64,000 bases of DNA from CAIKMD01 sp963702925. Its GTDB lineage: Bacteria; Pseudomonadota; Alphaproteobacteria; ATCC43930; CGMCC-115725. The notes under the pieces are model-generated. The model did no database searches. It saw only the letters and a list, made by a program, of their open reading frames with translations, and was not told the DNA's origin. The position numbers were made by a program, and so were the translations under genes. The stretch lies in contig OY969771.1 of the NCBI GenBank assembly GCA_963702925.1, positions 62,001 to 126,000 on the forward strand. The letters are read 5' to 3'. Positions 34,752 to 44,444 of the stretch are shown here, in pieces (the first letter of the stretch is position 1; every line of letters begins with the position of its first letter).

Positions 34752-35534
34752 ATGATCGTTCGCAAGCTGCCAGACGGACAAATGCTTTTGATCGGCCAGA
34801 CCGATCACTCGAAATTGGTGGGCCAACTCGGCGCGCATTGGGGTAATGAGCAATTCGCTGCGCCAAAGCCCTTTGATTCCGTCGCACGTGCAGCCGCCTA
34901 TCACGACTATGGCTGGTTGAGCTACGAGACCGCGCCGATCTTGTTGGCCAATAGCGGGGAAACGCCCGAATTCCGGCAGGTTCCGGGCAGCGCCGCGCAA
35001 CTGGCCGCCTATCAGTGGTGCATCGATTGGCTGTCGGGCATTGATCCCTATGCCGGCCTGATTGTCGGCATGCATCGAACCGGATTGTGGCGGGCACGGT
35101 ATGACAGCATTGCCTATCCACAAAACGTCGCACGCAAGCCCGGCGCCGAGGTCGAAGATTTTATTGCCCGAAACGAAGCGCGGCAGGAGCGCGAGCGCAA
35201 GACCTTTGATGCGCAGGAGCTTTGGACCAATTACCGTCTCTTGCAGGTCTGGGATCTTCTCGGTCTCTATTTTTGCTGCCAGGATCCTTGCGAGGATCAC
35301 ATCGAGCCGGTGCCGTTAGGCTATAAGGGCGGCCCGAACGAGGGCGTTCGCCTTTCAATGAAGCCCCTCAGCAATCGCAAAGTGGCGTTCGACCCCTTCC
35401 CGTTCGACCGCCGTTCTTGTGAAGTGCAGCTGAGCTGCCGCCGGCTGCCGACGATCGTTTACGAGAACCTCGATACCTTTCGCCGCGCCTATTTCCAAGC
35501 CCCGGTCGAGCTTATGAACTTCGAGTTGGTTTGA
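34752..35534 (+). CDS. DUF3891-family protein
   Basis: 260-aa cytoplasmic protein. It begins MIVRKLPDGQMLLIGQTDHS KL, the usual start of DUF3891, with conserved AAAYHDYGW and CQDPCEDH segments that may bind metal. AGGAGG precedes the ATG. Function of the family is unknown. Transcribed away from the ABC operon. Confidence 0.75.
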   Translation: MIVRKLPDGQMLLIGQTDHSKLVGQLGAHWGNEQFAAPKPFDSVARAAAYHDYGWLSYETAPILLANSGETPEFRQVPGSAAQLAAYQWCIDWLSGIDPYAGLIVGMHRTGLWRARYDSIAYPQNVARKPGAEVEDFIARNEARQERERKTFDAQELWTNYRLLQVWDLLGLYFCCQDPCEDHIEPVPLGYKGGPNEGVRLSMKPLSNRKVAFDPFPFDRRSCEVQLSCRRLPTIVYENLDTFRRAYFQAPVELMNFELV

Positions 35535-35707
35535 AGGATCCGGGTCTGCCTGGCCGTTCCTAGGCATCGCGACAGATGGCGGCGATGCTGTAGGCGGAAG
35601 GGTGGCCAGTCAACCGCAAGCGGATGCCGAACCGTAAGCTGTTCGATCCGGGTGCGCGCGACGGCCCGACGCACGGAGCGCAACAGATCGCAGCGCTTCC
35701 CAGGTTC

Positions 35708-36061
35708 TCAATCGGTGTCGGTCGGGGAGCGCAGCAGGTCGGAGCCGTAGTTGTTCGCGAACTCCAGCATCAGGTGAGACAGCTTCTGAGCCGCCTCAGT
35801 ATAATCGGTGCCGGTCTTCGCGGCGAACTGGCTCTGGCACTCGATAAGATCGACGGGATCGCGGCACGACGCGAGCTTTTCCCACATAGCAGCCTCCTCT
35901 TGGAGGCGCATCTGCATGAACTTCGCCATCTCCTCCGAAAGCTTTGACATACCGTGCGCCCAGGTTTTGAACGCGTTTGGGTTCATGACAAACATGGAAT
36001 CGATATTTGGGCCGCGCTGCTTGGCCATTGCAGGCTTTGGGGCCGATTTGTCATCTGGCAT
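35708..36061 (-). CDS. Phasin-family protein
   Basis: 117-aa helical protein with the phasin pattern: FKTWAHGMSKLSEEMAKFMQ, then WEKLASCRDPVDLIECQSQF and AAQKLSHLMLEFANN. Phasins coat polyhydroxyalkanoate granules or other hydrophobic surfaces. ATG 36061 has GGAGG seven bases upstream; the in-frame ATG at 36139 lacks an SD. A perfect FixK-like box lies 138 bp upstream, matching low-oxygen storage-polymer metabolism. No PHA synthase is in the window. Confidence 0.8.
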   Translation of the reverse strand: MPDDKSAPKPAMAKQRGPNIDSMFVMNPNAFKTWAHGMSKLSEEMAKFMQMRLQEEAAMWEKLASCRDPVDLIECQSQFAAKTGTDYTEAAQKLSHLMLEFANNYGSDLLRSPTDTD

Positions 36062-36199
36062 AGCAATCCTCCCGTGCCTCAAGGCGACTCCGTTACACAG
36101 ATATGACGGTCCAACATCGTACGTACCATCGCGACACACTGGGCCGACGAAAATATGTCCGATTACGGTTGAACCTTATTCTTATCATATCCAATTCTT

Positions 36200-36213
36200 T
36201 TGATCTGGATCAA
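36200..36213. promoter_or_regulatory. FixK/FNR-like box
   Basis: TTGATCTGGATCAA, the canonical FixK2/FNR palindrome, 138 bp upstream of the phasin gene. Confidence 0.7.
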
Positions 36214-36315
36214 CGTCGCCCACAAAACGCAACGCGTCCTCGACACGCCCGCTGGGGACCTCCCGTCATGCGGCCGCAGGAGCGCCAGCAAAAGAGCATC
36301 CGGGTCCACCGCGAA

Positions 36316-36642
36316 TCAGTAGTGCACCGCGATCCAGATCGTCGGCTGGTTGGTCGAGGTCCATTCAACGCGATGGCGACATCCTGCGGGGATATTGACG
36401 TAGTCGCCCAGTTCCAAGATGCGGGCAGCATCTTCGTCCTCGATGCGAAGTCGGGCTGAACCCTGGAGGACGATCACCCACTCCGAGTGATTCTGGACGA
36501 GCCATTCTTCTGCGGGAGTGGACTGCCCGGTCGAAACGATGCGCTCGATACGGACATGCTCCGACGAGACGAGGTTGAGAAAGTCCTCGTCAAGACTCAC
36601 CTCGGGAATATTCGCGAAAAGATTGCCGCTTTGTCTTTTCAT
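36316..36642 (-). CDS. Cupin-domain protein, 108 aa
   Basis: Single small β-barrel cupin: HSEWVIVLQGSARLRIED matches cupin motif 1 and LELGDYVNIPAGCRHRVEWT motif 2, with candidate metal ligands His, Glu and His. Such proteins are isomerases, dioxygenases or sensors; no specific role can be given. SD is weak. Independent of its neighbours by spacing. Confidence 0.8.
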   Translation of the reverse strand: MKRQSGNLFANIPEVSLDEDFLNLVSSEHVRIERIVSTGQSTPAEEWLVQNHSEWVIVLQGSARLRIEDEDAARILELGDYVNIPAGCRHRVEWTSTNQPTIWIAVHY

Positions 36643-36782
36643 CTCTTCGCTCGCTCGTGCGTCTTATGTGGTCCCTGCCCCTTTCCGGGGCGATCTCATC
36701 GAACATATCCACACGGTAGCGGCGGTCGAACAATATTGATGGCGAACCCGCTTATATGCCGGTGATCTCACGCCACTTTTAT

Positions 36783-38072
36783 TCAATCGCCTTGGACTGC
36801 TTCCTTCGCGCTCATGGCATCCGGCGCAGGATGTACAATACGCGGGAGCATGAAAAAAACCCACACGAGATTGGCAAGGAACAATTCGCCGGTGATCACA
36901 AACACCCAAGGGATGCCGAAGGAGGCGGCAATGGCGCCGCCGGTGAAAGGACCGAGAAAGCTGCCGAGAAAGGTCGCCGAGGCGGTAACGCCGTAAACAA
37001 GACCGCGATGGTCGGCGGCGACCAGCCGACCAATCATTGCATTCGCCGTCGGCAGGATGCCACCGACGAACATCCCCAGGACGAAGCGCAGGACAAGAAA
37101 TTGCCAGTAACTGGTGACCAGGGCCTGCGGCAGGGTAGCAATTGCGGCGCCGATCAAACTGATCAGCAGCACCCGGCGATAGCCAATGCTATCGCTCCGT
37201 TTTCCGAGAAACGGCGAGGCGATCAGATCGGCAATGCCCGTGATCGAGAAGGCGAAGCCCGCGAGAGTCGCCAAGGAGGGTATGGGTCCGGTGAGTTCCT
37301 GGACGAAAGGCGCCACGATCGGCTGCACGCTGCGTACGCCGAACTGCGCCACCAACAGAATGATAAAGATCGGCAAGAGTCCCTGCGTCTGCGTGAGGAT
37401 GGCGAGGCCCTTGAATGGCGAATGCGGTTGCCTATGAGACACGCGGGAGAAATGTTCCGTGACGCCGAACCAGGCAATGGTAACGGCGACTGCCGCGATC
37501 GCCGAGGTGCAGAAGAAGACCAGTCGATAGCTGCCCGAATAGTCCGCCAGGAGGCCGCCCATGACCGGACCGACGAGCGCACCAACGAGCTGCCCCGTGC
37601 TGAGCCATCCGAGCGCAAAACCGAGCCTGGCACTCGGCGCCTGGGTGGCCACCAATGCGATCGCCGTCGCGGAAAAGCCGCTGAAAACACCCATCAGGGC
37701 GCGAAGCGCCACAAGCTGCCAGAGATGCTGCGAGAAACCCATCCCGGCGAGGAGCAGGCAATTCGCGAGGCTCGAGCAAATCACCATCATCTTCCGTCCG
37801 TAACGATCGGCAACCGAACCCCAGATCGGCGATGCAAAGGCAGCTACGAGGAAACTCACCGAGCTCAAGACGCCCGACCAGAAATCGACGGCACTCGGGG
37901 ATGTCACGCCCAGTTCCGGGAGATAAAGCGGAAGGATCGGGCTGCTGGTTGTCTGTGAAGCGCTCATGATGAATTGAACGAGGACCATCAACCACAACGT
38001 ACGGGTCCAGTCATCCGAGCCTTCGGAGGCCACCGGACGGGCAGTTTCCGCAATGTTTCGCTCTACCATCAT
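36783..38072 (-). CDS. MFS transporter (DHA1 drug-efflux type)
   Basis: 429-aa inner-membrane carrier. A-motif GSVADRYGRKMM after TM2, an antiporter-type motif C (GWLSTGQLVGALVGPVMGG) in TM5, and a repeated A-like motif SPFLGKRSDSIGYRR in the second half indicate a 12-TM drug:H+ antiporter such as MdtG. ATG 38072 has AAGG eight bases upstream. Substrate unknown. Confidence 0.87.
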   Translation of the reverse strand: MMVERNIAETARPVASEGSDDWTRTLWLMVLVQFIMSASQTTSSPILPLYLPELGVTSPSAVDFWSGVLSSVSFLVAAFASPIWGSVADRYGRKMMVICSSLANCLLLAGMGFSQHLWQLVALRALMGVFSGFSATAIALVATQAPSARLGFALGWLSTGQLVGALVGPVMGGLLADYSGSYRLVFFCTSAIAAVAVTIAWFGVTEHFSRVSHRQPHSPFKGLAILTQTQGLLPIFIILLVAQFGVRSVQPIVAPFVQELTGPIPSLATLAGFAFSITGIADLIASPFLGKRSDSIGYRRVLLISLIGAAIATLPQALVTSYWQFLVLRFVLGMFVGGILPTANAMIGRLVAADHRGLVYGVTASATFLGSFLGPFTGGAIAASFGIPWVFVITGELFLANLVWVFFMLPRIVHPAPDAMSAKEAVQGD

Positions 38073-38430
38073 CAGCAATGCCTTCGATGATTCGCGGGCG
38101 GCATCACAGCCACCCTGTCATCGCACTTGTCCCCTTAGTGCGAAAACGCGCCGGATCATTATGATTCCCGAAAAGCGCTTTTTCATGGCACCACAATCGG
38201 GGCCCATCTTTGTCCTTGTTCGCAATCGCTTCGGCTCATATGTCGAGCAACGCAATAGATATGCCAGCCATGTCCGTTGATGACGGTTGAAAAAAATCCG
38301 CCCCGTTTGTGCCGCGTCTTCCTATGGATGGCATGGCGCGGATAGTCGGCGCGCCATGTCGACTTCTCATATTGCTGTCGAAATGGGCGAAGTCTTCACC
38401 GGTTCGAGCTTCGCCAATTAAGCCAGCTCT
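38073..38430. other. Intergenic, 358 bp, with one hairpin
   Basis: Between LysR and MFS genes of the same strand. CATGGCGCG (38332-38340) pairs perfectly with CGCGCCATG (38350-38358), 73 bases after the LysR stop, with a T-run further downstream in that direction; possibly a weak terminator. No gene seen. Confidence 0.45.
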
Positions 38431-39417
38431 TCACGCGCGCCGACGATGCACGCAAGGCGGATGAGCAGCATCGACGCTGACGGCGGCAGACAGCACGCCA
38501 TTGGGTCCAGTTTTCCAGGATCGGACTTCGCGGTCCAAGGCAGAACGGCAAACCTTTGCAAGGGTGGCCGGAACGTCGAGAAACCGACCCGAATTTGCGA
38601 TCAGAAATATTTCGCGGAAGACGCCTGGTTCCGGCAAGGCCATGTAGGCCGCCTTTTCCTGTAACACGCGATAATAGGCGACCGTGAAAGGCGTGGTTAT
38701 CGTCCATCCGTATCCTTGAGCGATCAACTCGACGATCGGCGCCGGCGTGCGGCATTCGATGCTGCGTGGCGGATCGAGACCTTGCCGGGCGAGATAAGCT
38801 TCTACCACTTCGTCCATGTGACCGCCGTGCTCGAAGCGGATCATCGGCAAATTTGCCGCCAGCCAAGGAAGGGAATGCCGCTCTTTCGGCAAGCCCGCTG
38901 GCACGAGGGCGATCAGCGCCTCACGGCATAAGCGAAATCGGTCCAGATCGGGAATATCCAGTAACGCCTCGCTGGAGATCAGAACATCGAACTCGCCTCT
39001 CAGGAAATTCTGCGCCGTTCGGTTGATGCGACCAGATTTGAGATGAATTTGCCCAACCATCGGATTGAGTTCTGAGACTATCGCTGGCACGACGTAGTTC
39101 GCCACGGTCGACACGACATGAACCCGCAACTTCGGCAAGAGTTGGTTGCGATAGGGACCAAGCGATTCCAAAATGTCTTTTTCGGAATCCAGCAACTCGC
39201 GTGCACGCTCTTTGACGAGGTTTCCGGCGGGCGTGAGCCTGATCCCGCGCGAACTCCGCTCGAACAACACCACGCCGAGTTCCCGTTCGATGCGACGAAC
39301 GATCTGCGATACCGCGGGCGTCGATAATCCCATCTTGCGGCCGGCCGCCGTCATATTGGGAGCGCTGCAGATCGTCAAAAACTGACTGAGAAGCCGAAGA
39401 TCGAGGTTCACCGACAT
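38431..39417 (-). CDS. LysR-type transcriptional regulator
   Basis: 328 aa. N-terminal winged HTH: LRLLSQFLTICSAPNMTAAG then LSTPAVSQIVRRIERELGVV LFER; C-terminal effector-binding domain from ~90. It follows the ATPase of the second importer by 18 bp in the same direction, so it is probably co-transcribed and regulates that operon in response to its substrate, an unusual end-of-operon place for a LysR gene. Confidence 0.88.
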   Translation of the reverse strand: MSVNLDLRLLSQFLTICSAPNMTAAGRKMGLSTPAVSQIVRRIERELGVVLFERSSRGIRLTPAGNLVKERARELLDSEKDILESLGPYRNQLLPKLRVHVVSTVANYVVPAIVSELNPMVGQIHLKSGRINRTAQNFLRGEFDVLISSEALLDIPDLDRFRLCREALIALVPAGLPKERHSLPWLAANLPMIRFEHGGHMDEVVEAYLARQGLDPPRSIECRTPAPIVELIAQGYGWTITTPFTVAYYRVLQEKAAYMALPEPGVFREIFLIANSGRFLDVPATLAKVCRSALDREVRSWKTGPNGVLSAAVSVDAAHPPCVHRRRA

Positions 39418-39435
39418 GGTTGCGACTTGCTCTGG

Positions 39436-40221
39436 TCAAGCATGTTCGTCGATGACCGAAATGCGAACGTCTTCTTCGATGAGCTGCCAGATGTGATCTG
39501 CGAGCGTCGCGAATTCCGGCCGGCGCTTCAACGACAGCGGCCGTGGGCGGGGCAGATCGACGGTGACCGTCTCCCTGATGCGTCCGGGACGCCGGCCGAA
39601 CACCAAAATACGGTCCGACAGATAGACCGCTTCGTCAATTTGGTGCGTGACGAAAAGAACCGTCTTGCGGCCCTCTTCCCAGATGCGCAGGAGTTCCGTC
39701 TGCATGATCTCACGCGTCTGCGCATCAAGGGCCGAAAAAGGTTCATCCATGAGCAAAAGATCGGGATCGACGGCGAGCGCCCGCGCGAGGTTGACGCGCT
39801 GACGCATGCCGCCCGAAAGTTGCCGCGGCAAATAGCTGCCGAAACCGTCGAGTCCGACCAGCTTCAAAAGCGAGCTGATCCGCTTCGAATGCTCGGCGTC
39901 GGCATAGCCGCCGATCTCCGGACCGAGCTGCGTGTTGGCCAGTACGTTGCGCCAAGGCAGAAGATTATCGTGCTGGAAGACAAAGCCGCGATCGCTTCCT
40001 GGTCCTTCGATGACTCGGCCATCAAGCCGTGCGACGCCGGATGTCGCCTTCTCGAGACCGCCGATGATGCGCAGGAATGTCGTCTTGCCACAGCCCGACG
40101 GCCCGACGATCGAGATAAATTCTCCCTTGCCGATATCGATGCTGATGTTGCGCAGGACATCGAGATCGCGAAAGCTTTTGGTAAGCCCCACCACGGAGAG
40201 CTTGGCCGGAGGAAGCGTCAT
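39436..40221 (-). CDS. ABC importer ATPase (SsuB/TauB type)
   Basis: 261 aa. Walker A GPSGCGKTT, Q-loop FQHDNLLPWR, signature LSGGMRQRV, Walker B LLLMDEPFSALD, H-loop VTHQIDEA. Three bases separate its ATG from the permease stop. Part of the operon isochorismatase, deacetylase, binding protein, permease, ATPase, LysR. Confidence 0.92.
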   Translation of the reverse strand: MTLPPAKLSVVGLTKSFRDLDVLRNISIDIGKGEFISIVGPSGCGKTTFLRIIGGLEKATSGVARLDGRVIEGPGSDRGFVFQHDNLLPWRNVLANTQLGPEIGGYADAEHSKRISSLLKLVGLDGFGSYLPRQLSGGMRQRVNLARALAVDPDLLLMDEPFSALDAQTREIMQTELLRIWEEGRKTVLFVTHQIDEAVYLSDRILVFGRRPGRIRETVTVDLPRPRPLSLKRRPEFATLADHIWQLIEEDVRISVIDEHA

Positions 40222-40224
40222 CGC

Positions 40225-41067
40225 TCAGTCGCTCCACGGGATAAGGCGCCGCTCGAGCCAGGTGAAGCCGCTCGTCAATGCGATGCCGCCTGCGGCCAGG
40301 ATCACGACCCCGGCGAAGAGCGCTGGCATATTGAAGGTCTCCGCCGCCTGGCTGATGAATTGGCCCAGTCCCGCGCGAGACCCGAAAAGTTCGGCGACGA
40401 CGACGCCAATGAGGCCGCGGCCGATCCCGAGCTTCAAGCCGGCAAAGATGAACGGCAGCGCCGAAGGGAGCGACACTTTTAGAAATATCTGTCGTGGCGT
40501 GGCGCCGAAACTGCGCACCATCTCGACAAGATCCTTGCTGGTTGTCCGTAGACCGGCTTCGGTATTGATGATGACCGGGAAGATAACGAGCATGGCGACG
40601 ACCACGATCTTGGAAGCGACGCCGATACCGAGCCACAAGATGAACAGCGGCGCCAGAGCGACCGTCGGCGTGGCATAGATACCCGCGATCCAAGGTTGCA
40701 ACGTCTGCTTCCCGACGACGGAACTCGCCATCACGAGGCCGATCGCGACCCCAAACGCACTCGCGACCACATAGCCGACGAAGAACTCGAAGGCGCTGAC
40801 GGCGACATGATGCTGCAATTGGCCGGCACGGGTGAGTGTCACAAGCGCCGCGGCTACCTGACTCGGCGCAGCGAGGAAAAGTTTGGAAGCGACGAGAACC
40901 CGGCTGACGAGTTCCCACAAGAGAAGCCCGCCGGCGACCGAAAGCGTCGGCAGCCCGTAGCGGCGGAAAGCTGCCCTGTATCTCTCATCGATTTCGCCTC
41001 GCGGCAGCACACGGGCGGGTGCGATCGGCAATGCATTGGATTTCGCCGGCATGGCGTTTGTATGCAT
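40225..41067 (-). CDS. ABC importer permease (SsuC type)
   Basis: 280 aa, about six hydrophobic segments, EAA-like loop SFGATPRQIFLKVSLPSALP. Its start overlaps the binding-protein stop by one base (TAATG). Second of the three importers in the window. Confidence 0.9.
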   Translation of the reverse strand: MHTNAMPAKSNALPIAPARVLPRGEIDERYRAAFRRYGLPTLSVAGGLLLWELVSRVLVASKLFLAAPSQVAAALVTLTRAGQLQHHVAVSAFEFFVGYVVASAFGVAIGLVMASSVVGKQTLQPWIAGIYATPTVALAPLFILWLGIGVASKIVVVAMLVIFPVIINTEAGLRTTSKDLVEMVRSFGATPRQIFLKVSLPSALPFIFAGLKLGIGRGLIGVVVAELFGSRAGLGQFISQAAETFNMPALFAGVVILAAGGIALTSGFTWLERRLIPWSD

Positions 41068-42056
41068 TAGTTCGTCAAAATGGTCGGATCGTAAAAGCGG
41101 GCGACATCCGGGGGGCCGTCAAGATCGCCGAGTTCCTTCATGACTTTGAGAAGATTGGCCAAGCCGCTATCTACCACCGAACCTTTGCGATCATAGAGTT
41201 TCAGCTCGCGAAAAAAGTCGTAGGTCTTCTCGGCGTCTTCACGTTGGGCGCCGGTATCCTGCACCAGAATGTCGACTGCGGCCGCTCGGTTGGCTGGATC
41301 ATAAAACCAATCGACGCCGGCCGCATATCCGGCGAGAAATTTTGCAATCAATGGCTTGTTCTGCTTCGCCCAAGCTGTATTCACGGCATAGCCGGAAAAA
41401 GGAAAGTCGCGCACATAGTCCACCGTAACGCCAAGCTTGGTGAATCCGTCGCTTTCGGCCTTGAAGTTGAAAGGGGATGTCAGGATTGCCGCATCCACCG
41501 AGCCGGAACTCAGCGCGGCGTACCGTGCCGACGTGGCACCGGCGAAGACGAGATCGTAATCACCCGGCTTCACGCCGTTCGGAACGAGCATTCGTTCCAG
41601 GTAGATCCGGGTGATGTCTTTGATGCCGCCGATCGAGATCGTTTTCTTGACGAGATCGCGGTAAGTCTTGATCTCGGGTTTGGCGAAAAGCGCGTACGGC
41701 GCCGCTGTCGCCTCGATGCGCAAGATCGACAAAGCGGCTCCTTTGTCGATGGCCCGCACCGGATCGACGAGGCCACCCGTTCCAAGCCCCACGGATCCCG
41801 CCGCCAGTTGCAACTGCACCGCCGCGCTCGAAGGAGCAGAGACGAAGTCGACGGAGACACCCTCTTTCTTGAAGAAGCCTTGCGTCTGGGCGACGAAGGC
41901 CGGCCAGTTCAGCGCAGAGCCCGTGCCGACTGTGCCTATCAAGATGTTTTCTTCCGCGCGAGCCATACCGCCGCCCCAGAGGCTGGCGAGAAGCGCGAGA
42001 GCTGCAATCGCGAGTGTCCGAGCAGAAACAGCAACCATCTCGATATCCAATTTCAA
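41067..42056 (-). CDS. ABC importer substrate-binding protein (NMT1 type)
   Basis: 329-aa periplasmic protein with signal peptide (TLAIAALALLASLWGGGMAR A) and the family segment GSALNWPAFVAQTQGFFKKE. Start overlaps the deacetylase-fold gene stop by four bases (ATGA), so synthesis is coupled to the hydrolases. Ligand probably a cyclic amide-like compound (inference from neighbours). Confidence 0.88.
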   Translation of the reverse strand: MKLDIEMVAVSARTLAIAALALLASLWGGGMARAEENILIGTVGTGSALNWPAFVAQTQGFFKKEGVSVDFVSAPSSAAVQLQLAAGSVGLGTGGLVDPVRAIDKGAALSILRIEATAAPYALFAKPEIKTYRDLVKKTISIGGIKDITRIYLERMLVPNGVKPGDYDLVFAGATSARYAALSSGSVDAAILTSPFNFKAESDGFTKLGVTVDYVRDFPFSGYAVNTAWAKQNKPLIAKFLAGYAAGVDWFYDPANRAAAVDILVQDTGAQREDAEKTYDFFRELKLYDRKGSVVDSGLANLLKVMKELGDLDGPPDVARFYDPTILTN

Positions 42057-42952
42057 GCTGCAGCGTGCCGGGATGGGGCCATTGTTCCGGCATAGTGACC
42101 GGCAATCGCTCCGCCCGTCGTCAACCAGACGCCTTCATGGCCGCAAATGTAAGCGAGAGCGCTATCCAGCGCGCCAATCCGATAGGGGACGCCGATGAGG
42201 TAAGGATGGAGCGCGATGGCCATCACACGGCCTGCCCCCTCGCCTTCCCGCCACAGCACGTCGAACTGACGACGGATCATCGTGCCGAATTCCTCAGCGG
42301 TGCGGTTGTAGCGCTCGAAAGCGCCTTTATCGTTGATCTCATGGCTATAGGGCACGCTCAGAATTCGGCGCCCGCCATCGAGGGCCATCTCGTAAGGCTG
42401 ATCGTCATTGGTCCAGTCACAGACATAGTGGATTCCCGCATCGACGAGGTATTCCAGTGAATGCCAAGTTTCCTGCAGACCCGAGCTAAGCCAGCCGCGC
42501 GGCGCTTCGCCGGCTGCAGCGGCGATCGTGGCGACCGTGCGGCGGATGATGCCCTCCTCCTCACCCGGCGCCGCGTCGTTTAAGCGCCGCGTATTGCTCT
42601 CGTTGTGGCCCATGAATTCCCAGCTACGCCGGCGCGCTTCCGCGATGATCTCGGGGTGCGCGGCGCAAAGATCGCTGTTCAACGCGACGGTGCCGCGTAT
42701 CCCATAACGATCGAGAACATCCATGAGGCGGAAAACGCCGATGCGGTTACCGTAGTCGCGAACCGACCACGCGGGCACATCCGGCAACTTCCCGCCGCTG
42801 CCGCCGGCGCCAACTGGCACTTTTTCGTTGAGCGAAAAATATTCGATATTGGGAATGACCCATAGTGCGAGCCGTGCGCCATTCGGCCAGGCGAGCTTCG
42901 GGCGGGCGATGATCGGAGAATAGGCAAAAGGGCCGTAGGAAGATGGTTGCAT
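42053..42952 (-). CDS. Polysaccharide-deacetylase-fold hydrolase (PuuE/imidase-like)
   Basis: 299 aa. Contains RDYGNRIGVFRLMDVLDRYG, GTVALNSDLCAAHPEI, WEFMGHNESN and ALHPYLIGVPYR, the landmarks of the NodB-fold group that includes allantoinase PuuE and cyclic-imide hydrolases; the TFDDG motif of chitin deacetylases is absent. Hence ring hydrolysis of a cyclic amide is likelier than sugar deacetylation. The ATG at 42952 overlaps the isochorismatase stop by one base (TGATG). Its paralogue lies at 49395-50252. Confidence 0.83.
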   Translation of the reverse strand: MQPSSYGPFAYSPIIARPKLAWPNGARLALWVIPNIEYFSLNEKVPVGAGGSGGKLPDVPAWSVRDYGNRIGVFRLMDVLDRYGIRGTVALNSDLCAAHPEIIAEARRRSWEFMGHNESNTRRLNDAAPGEEEGIIRRTVATIAAAAGEAPRGWLSSGLQETWHSLEYLVDAGIHYVCDWTNDDQPYEMALDGGRRILSVPYSHEINDKGAFERYNRTAEEFGTMIRRQFDVLWREGEGAGRVMAIALHPYLIGVPYRIGALDSALAYICGHEGVWLTTGGAIAGHYAGTMAPSRHAAA

Positions 42953-43656
42953 CAAACCGCCTCGCGAAGACGCAATGTTTGGAGATGCGCGAGCGCATCG
43001 CTCACCTTCATGACATCTGCATATTTGTGATGCATGTCGAAAAGATTCACCTTGTGGGAGATCTCGCTGCGATCGAAACAGCATTCCTCGACGAGCACCA
43101 CGTGAAACCCGTAGGAATAGCCGTCGACAGCGGTGGCACGCACGCAGCCCGACGTGCTTTCCCCGATCACGATCAACGTTTGGACGCCGAGCTGCGTGAG
43201 GTGCGCGATCAGGGGCGTGCCGAAGAACGCGCTGGCGCGCTGCTTGGTGATGACCACATCGCCGGGCTCCGGCTTGAATTCGGGCCGAATGGCGAAAAGC
43301 GCGGGATCGGGATGAGCGCTGCGTCGCTTGGTGGCACGAATAGTCCCCGGCTTGCTGTCCGGCCGGGTATCCGAGGTCGAATAGATGACCGGCACGCCCG
43401 CGGCGCGCGCAGCGGCGAAAAGCTTCTTCGTCGGCTCAATCGCCGACCAGGCATTGATGCCGCAGGAAGAAGGATAGATTTTGCTGACATCCGATACGGG
43501 GAGCGCACCACCTTGGTAAGCCAACTCGTAGAGATCGATGGCGAGCAGCGCTGGCTTCGGTCCGATGAAGATTTCCCGTTTATAATGTTGATAGATATCG
43601 AGTACATCGCTCGGAATGATGTCGTGCCAGCAATGGTCTTCGAATTTGTCAGTCAC
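42952..43656 (-). CDS. Isochorismatase-fold cysteine amidohydrolase
   Basis: 234 aa, GTG start with GGGAG nine bases upstream. Triad Asp41 (LLAIDLYELAY), Lys138 (VITKQRASAFFGT), Cys171 (STSGCVRAT). Close relative of the protein at 30514-31257. First gene of a six-gene operon; together with the PuuE-like hydrolase it could open a ring and then remove ammonia from the resulting half-amide, as NicF does with maleamate. Specific substrate unknown. Confidence 0.88.
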   Translation of the reverse strand: MTDKFEDHCWHDIIPSDVLDIYQHYKREIFIGPKPALLAIDLYELAYQGGALPVSDVSKIYPSSCGINAWSAIEPTKKLFAAARAAGVPVIYSTSDTRPDSKPGTIRATKRRSAHPDPALFAIRPEFKPEPGDVVITKQRASAFFGTPLIAHLTQLGVQTLIVIGESTSGCVRATAVDGYSYGFHVVLVEECCFDRSEISHKVNLFDMHHKYADVMKVSDALAHLQTLRLREAV

Positions 43657-44444
43657 AATTTTGCTCCCCGTGCATTATCCGTGTGAGGTCCGACCTCCGG
43701 CGCCTTATTTGGCGCCGTCATGGAAGCCAGAGCAGCAGTAGGATCTGCAGTGGTTCTAGCAAGTTGCGTGCCAAACCAGAGAATGGAAAGGGCGATCGCG
43801 AGACCTCATCGCGAGGCAGCCCGCTGGCTTTCTTGAGATAGGTCCGTCACCGAGCGGAGGTAAAAAATTGGGGCGCCGGAAACCAAGCCGCGCGTATCAT
43901 CAACATCATGATCTTTATGAACTTGGCCGCGATGTCGAGTTTGCTCGCGGCGCGGATGATGCTGCCACCCAACCTAGCGAGCACATAAAGAATACCGCGA
44001 TTATCAAGACGACAAGAGCGCGGACGACGGCGAGCTTAATGCTGGTCGTGATACAAAGTCCTGCCGCCAGCATGGCGATGCGGCAACGGATGAGCTTCGG
44101 GAGAAACAGTCTTTGTCACGGAAGACGGCGTCCTATCAATCGACAATGACGCCGTGCTCCATACGGATCCAAGCAGCGTGTCGATGACGGCGCCACGGTA
44201 ACAGCCTGCTGCACAGCGATGCGCTCGACGCCCACAAAAGCAGCATGATCGCGTGGCCAGATTAACCTGCGCATTTAGATTAGGCTCCTCGAAGCGCCGT
44301 CGGCGCATTCCACCTATGCATGAGTGCAGAGTGTGACGGCGCCGACGCCTCTTCAAAGTCCGGCACTTCCGATAGCGGCCACGCCGCGCTTCCAGTTGGC
44401 ACGCCATTTGCGGCTTATCGGGCAAACGACAGGGAGTCGGGGCG
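43657..44444. other. 788-bp divergent intergenic region
   Basis: Between the divergent isochorismatase operon and the flavin monooxygenase gene. Short frames on both strands (e.g. + 43868-44149) have no SD or recognisable domain. It must hold both promoters; no operator was recognised. Confidence 0.45.

Noticed and set aside
43868..44149. 93-codon + frame between the isochorismatase operon and the flavin monooxygenase
   Set aside because: No SD, no domain, basic low-complexity end; overlapping frames on the other strand are equally open.
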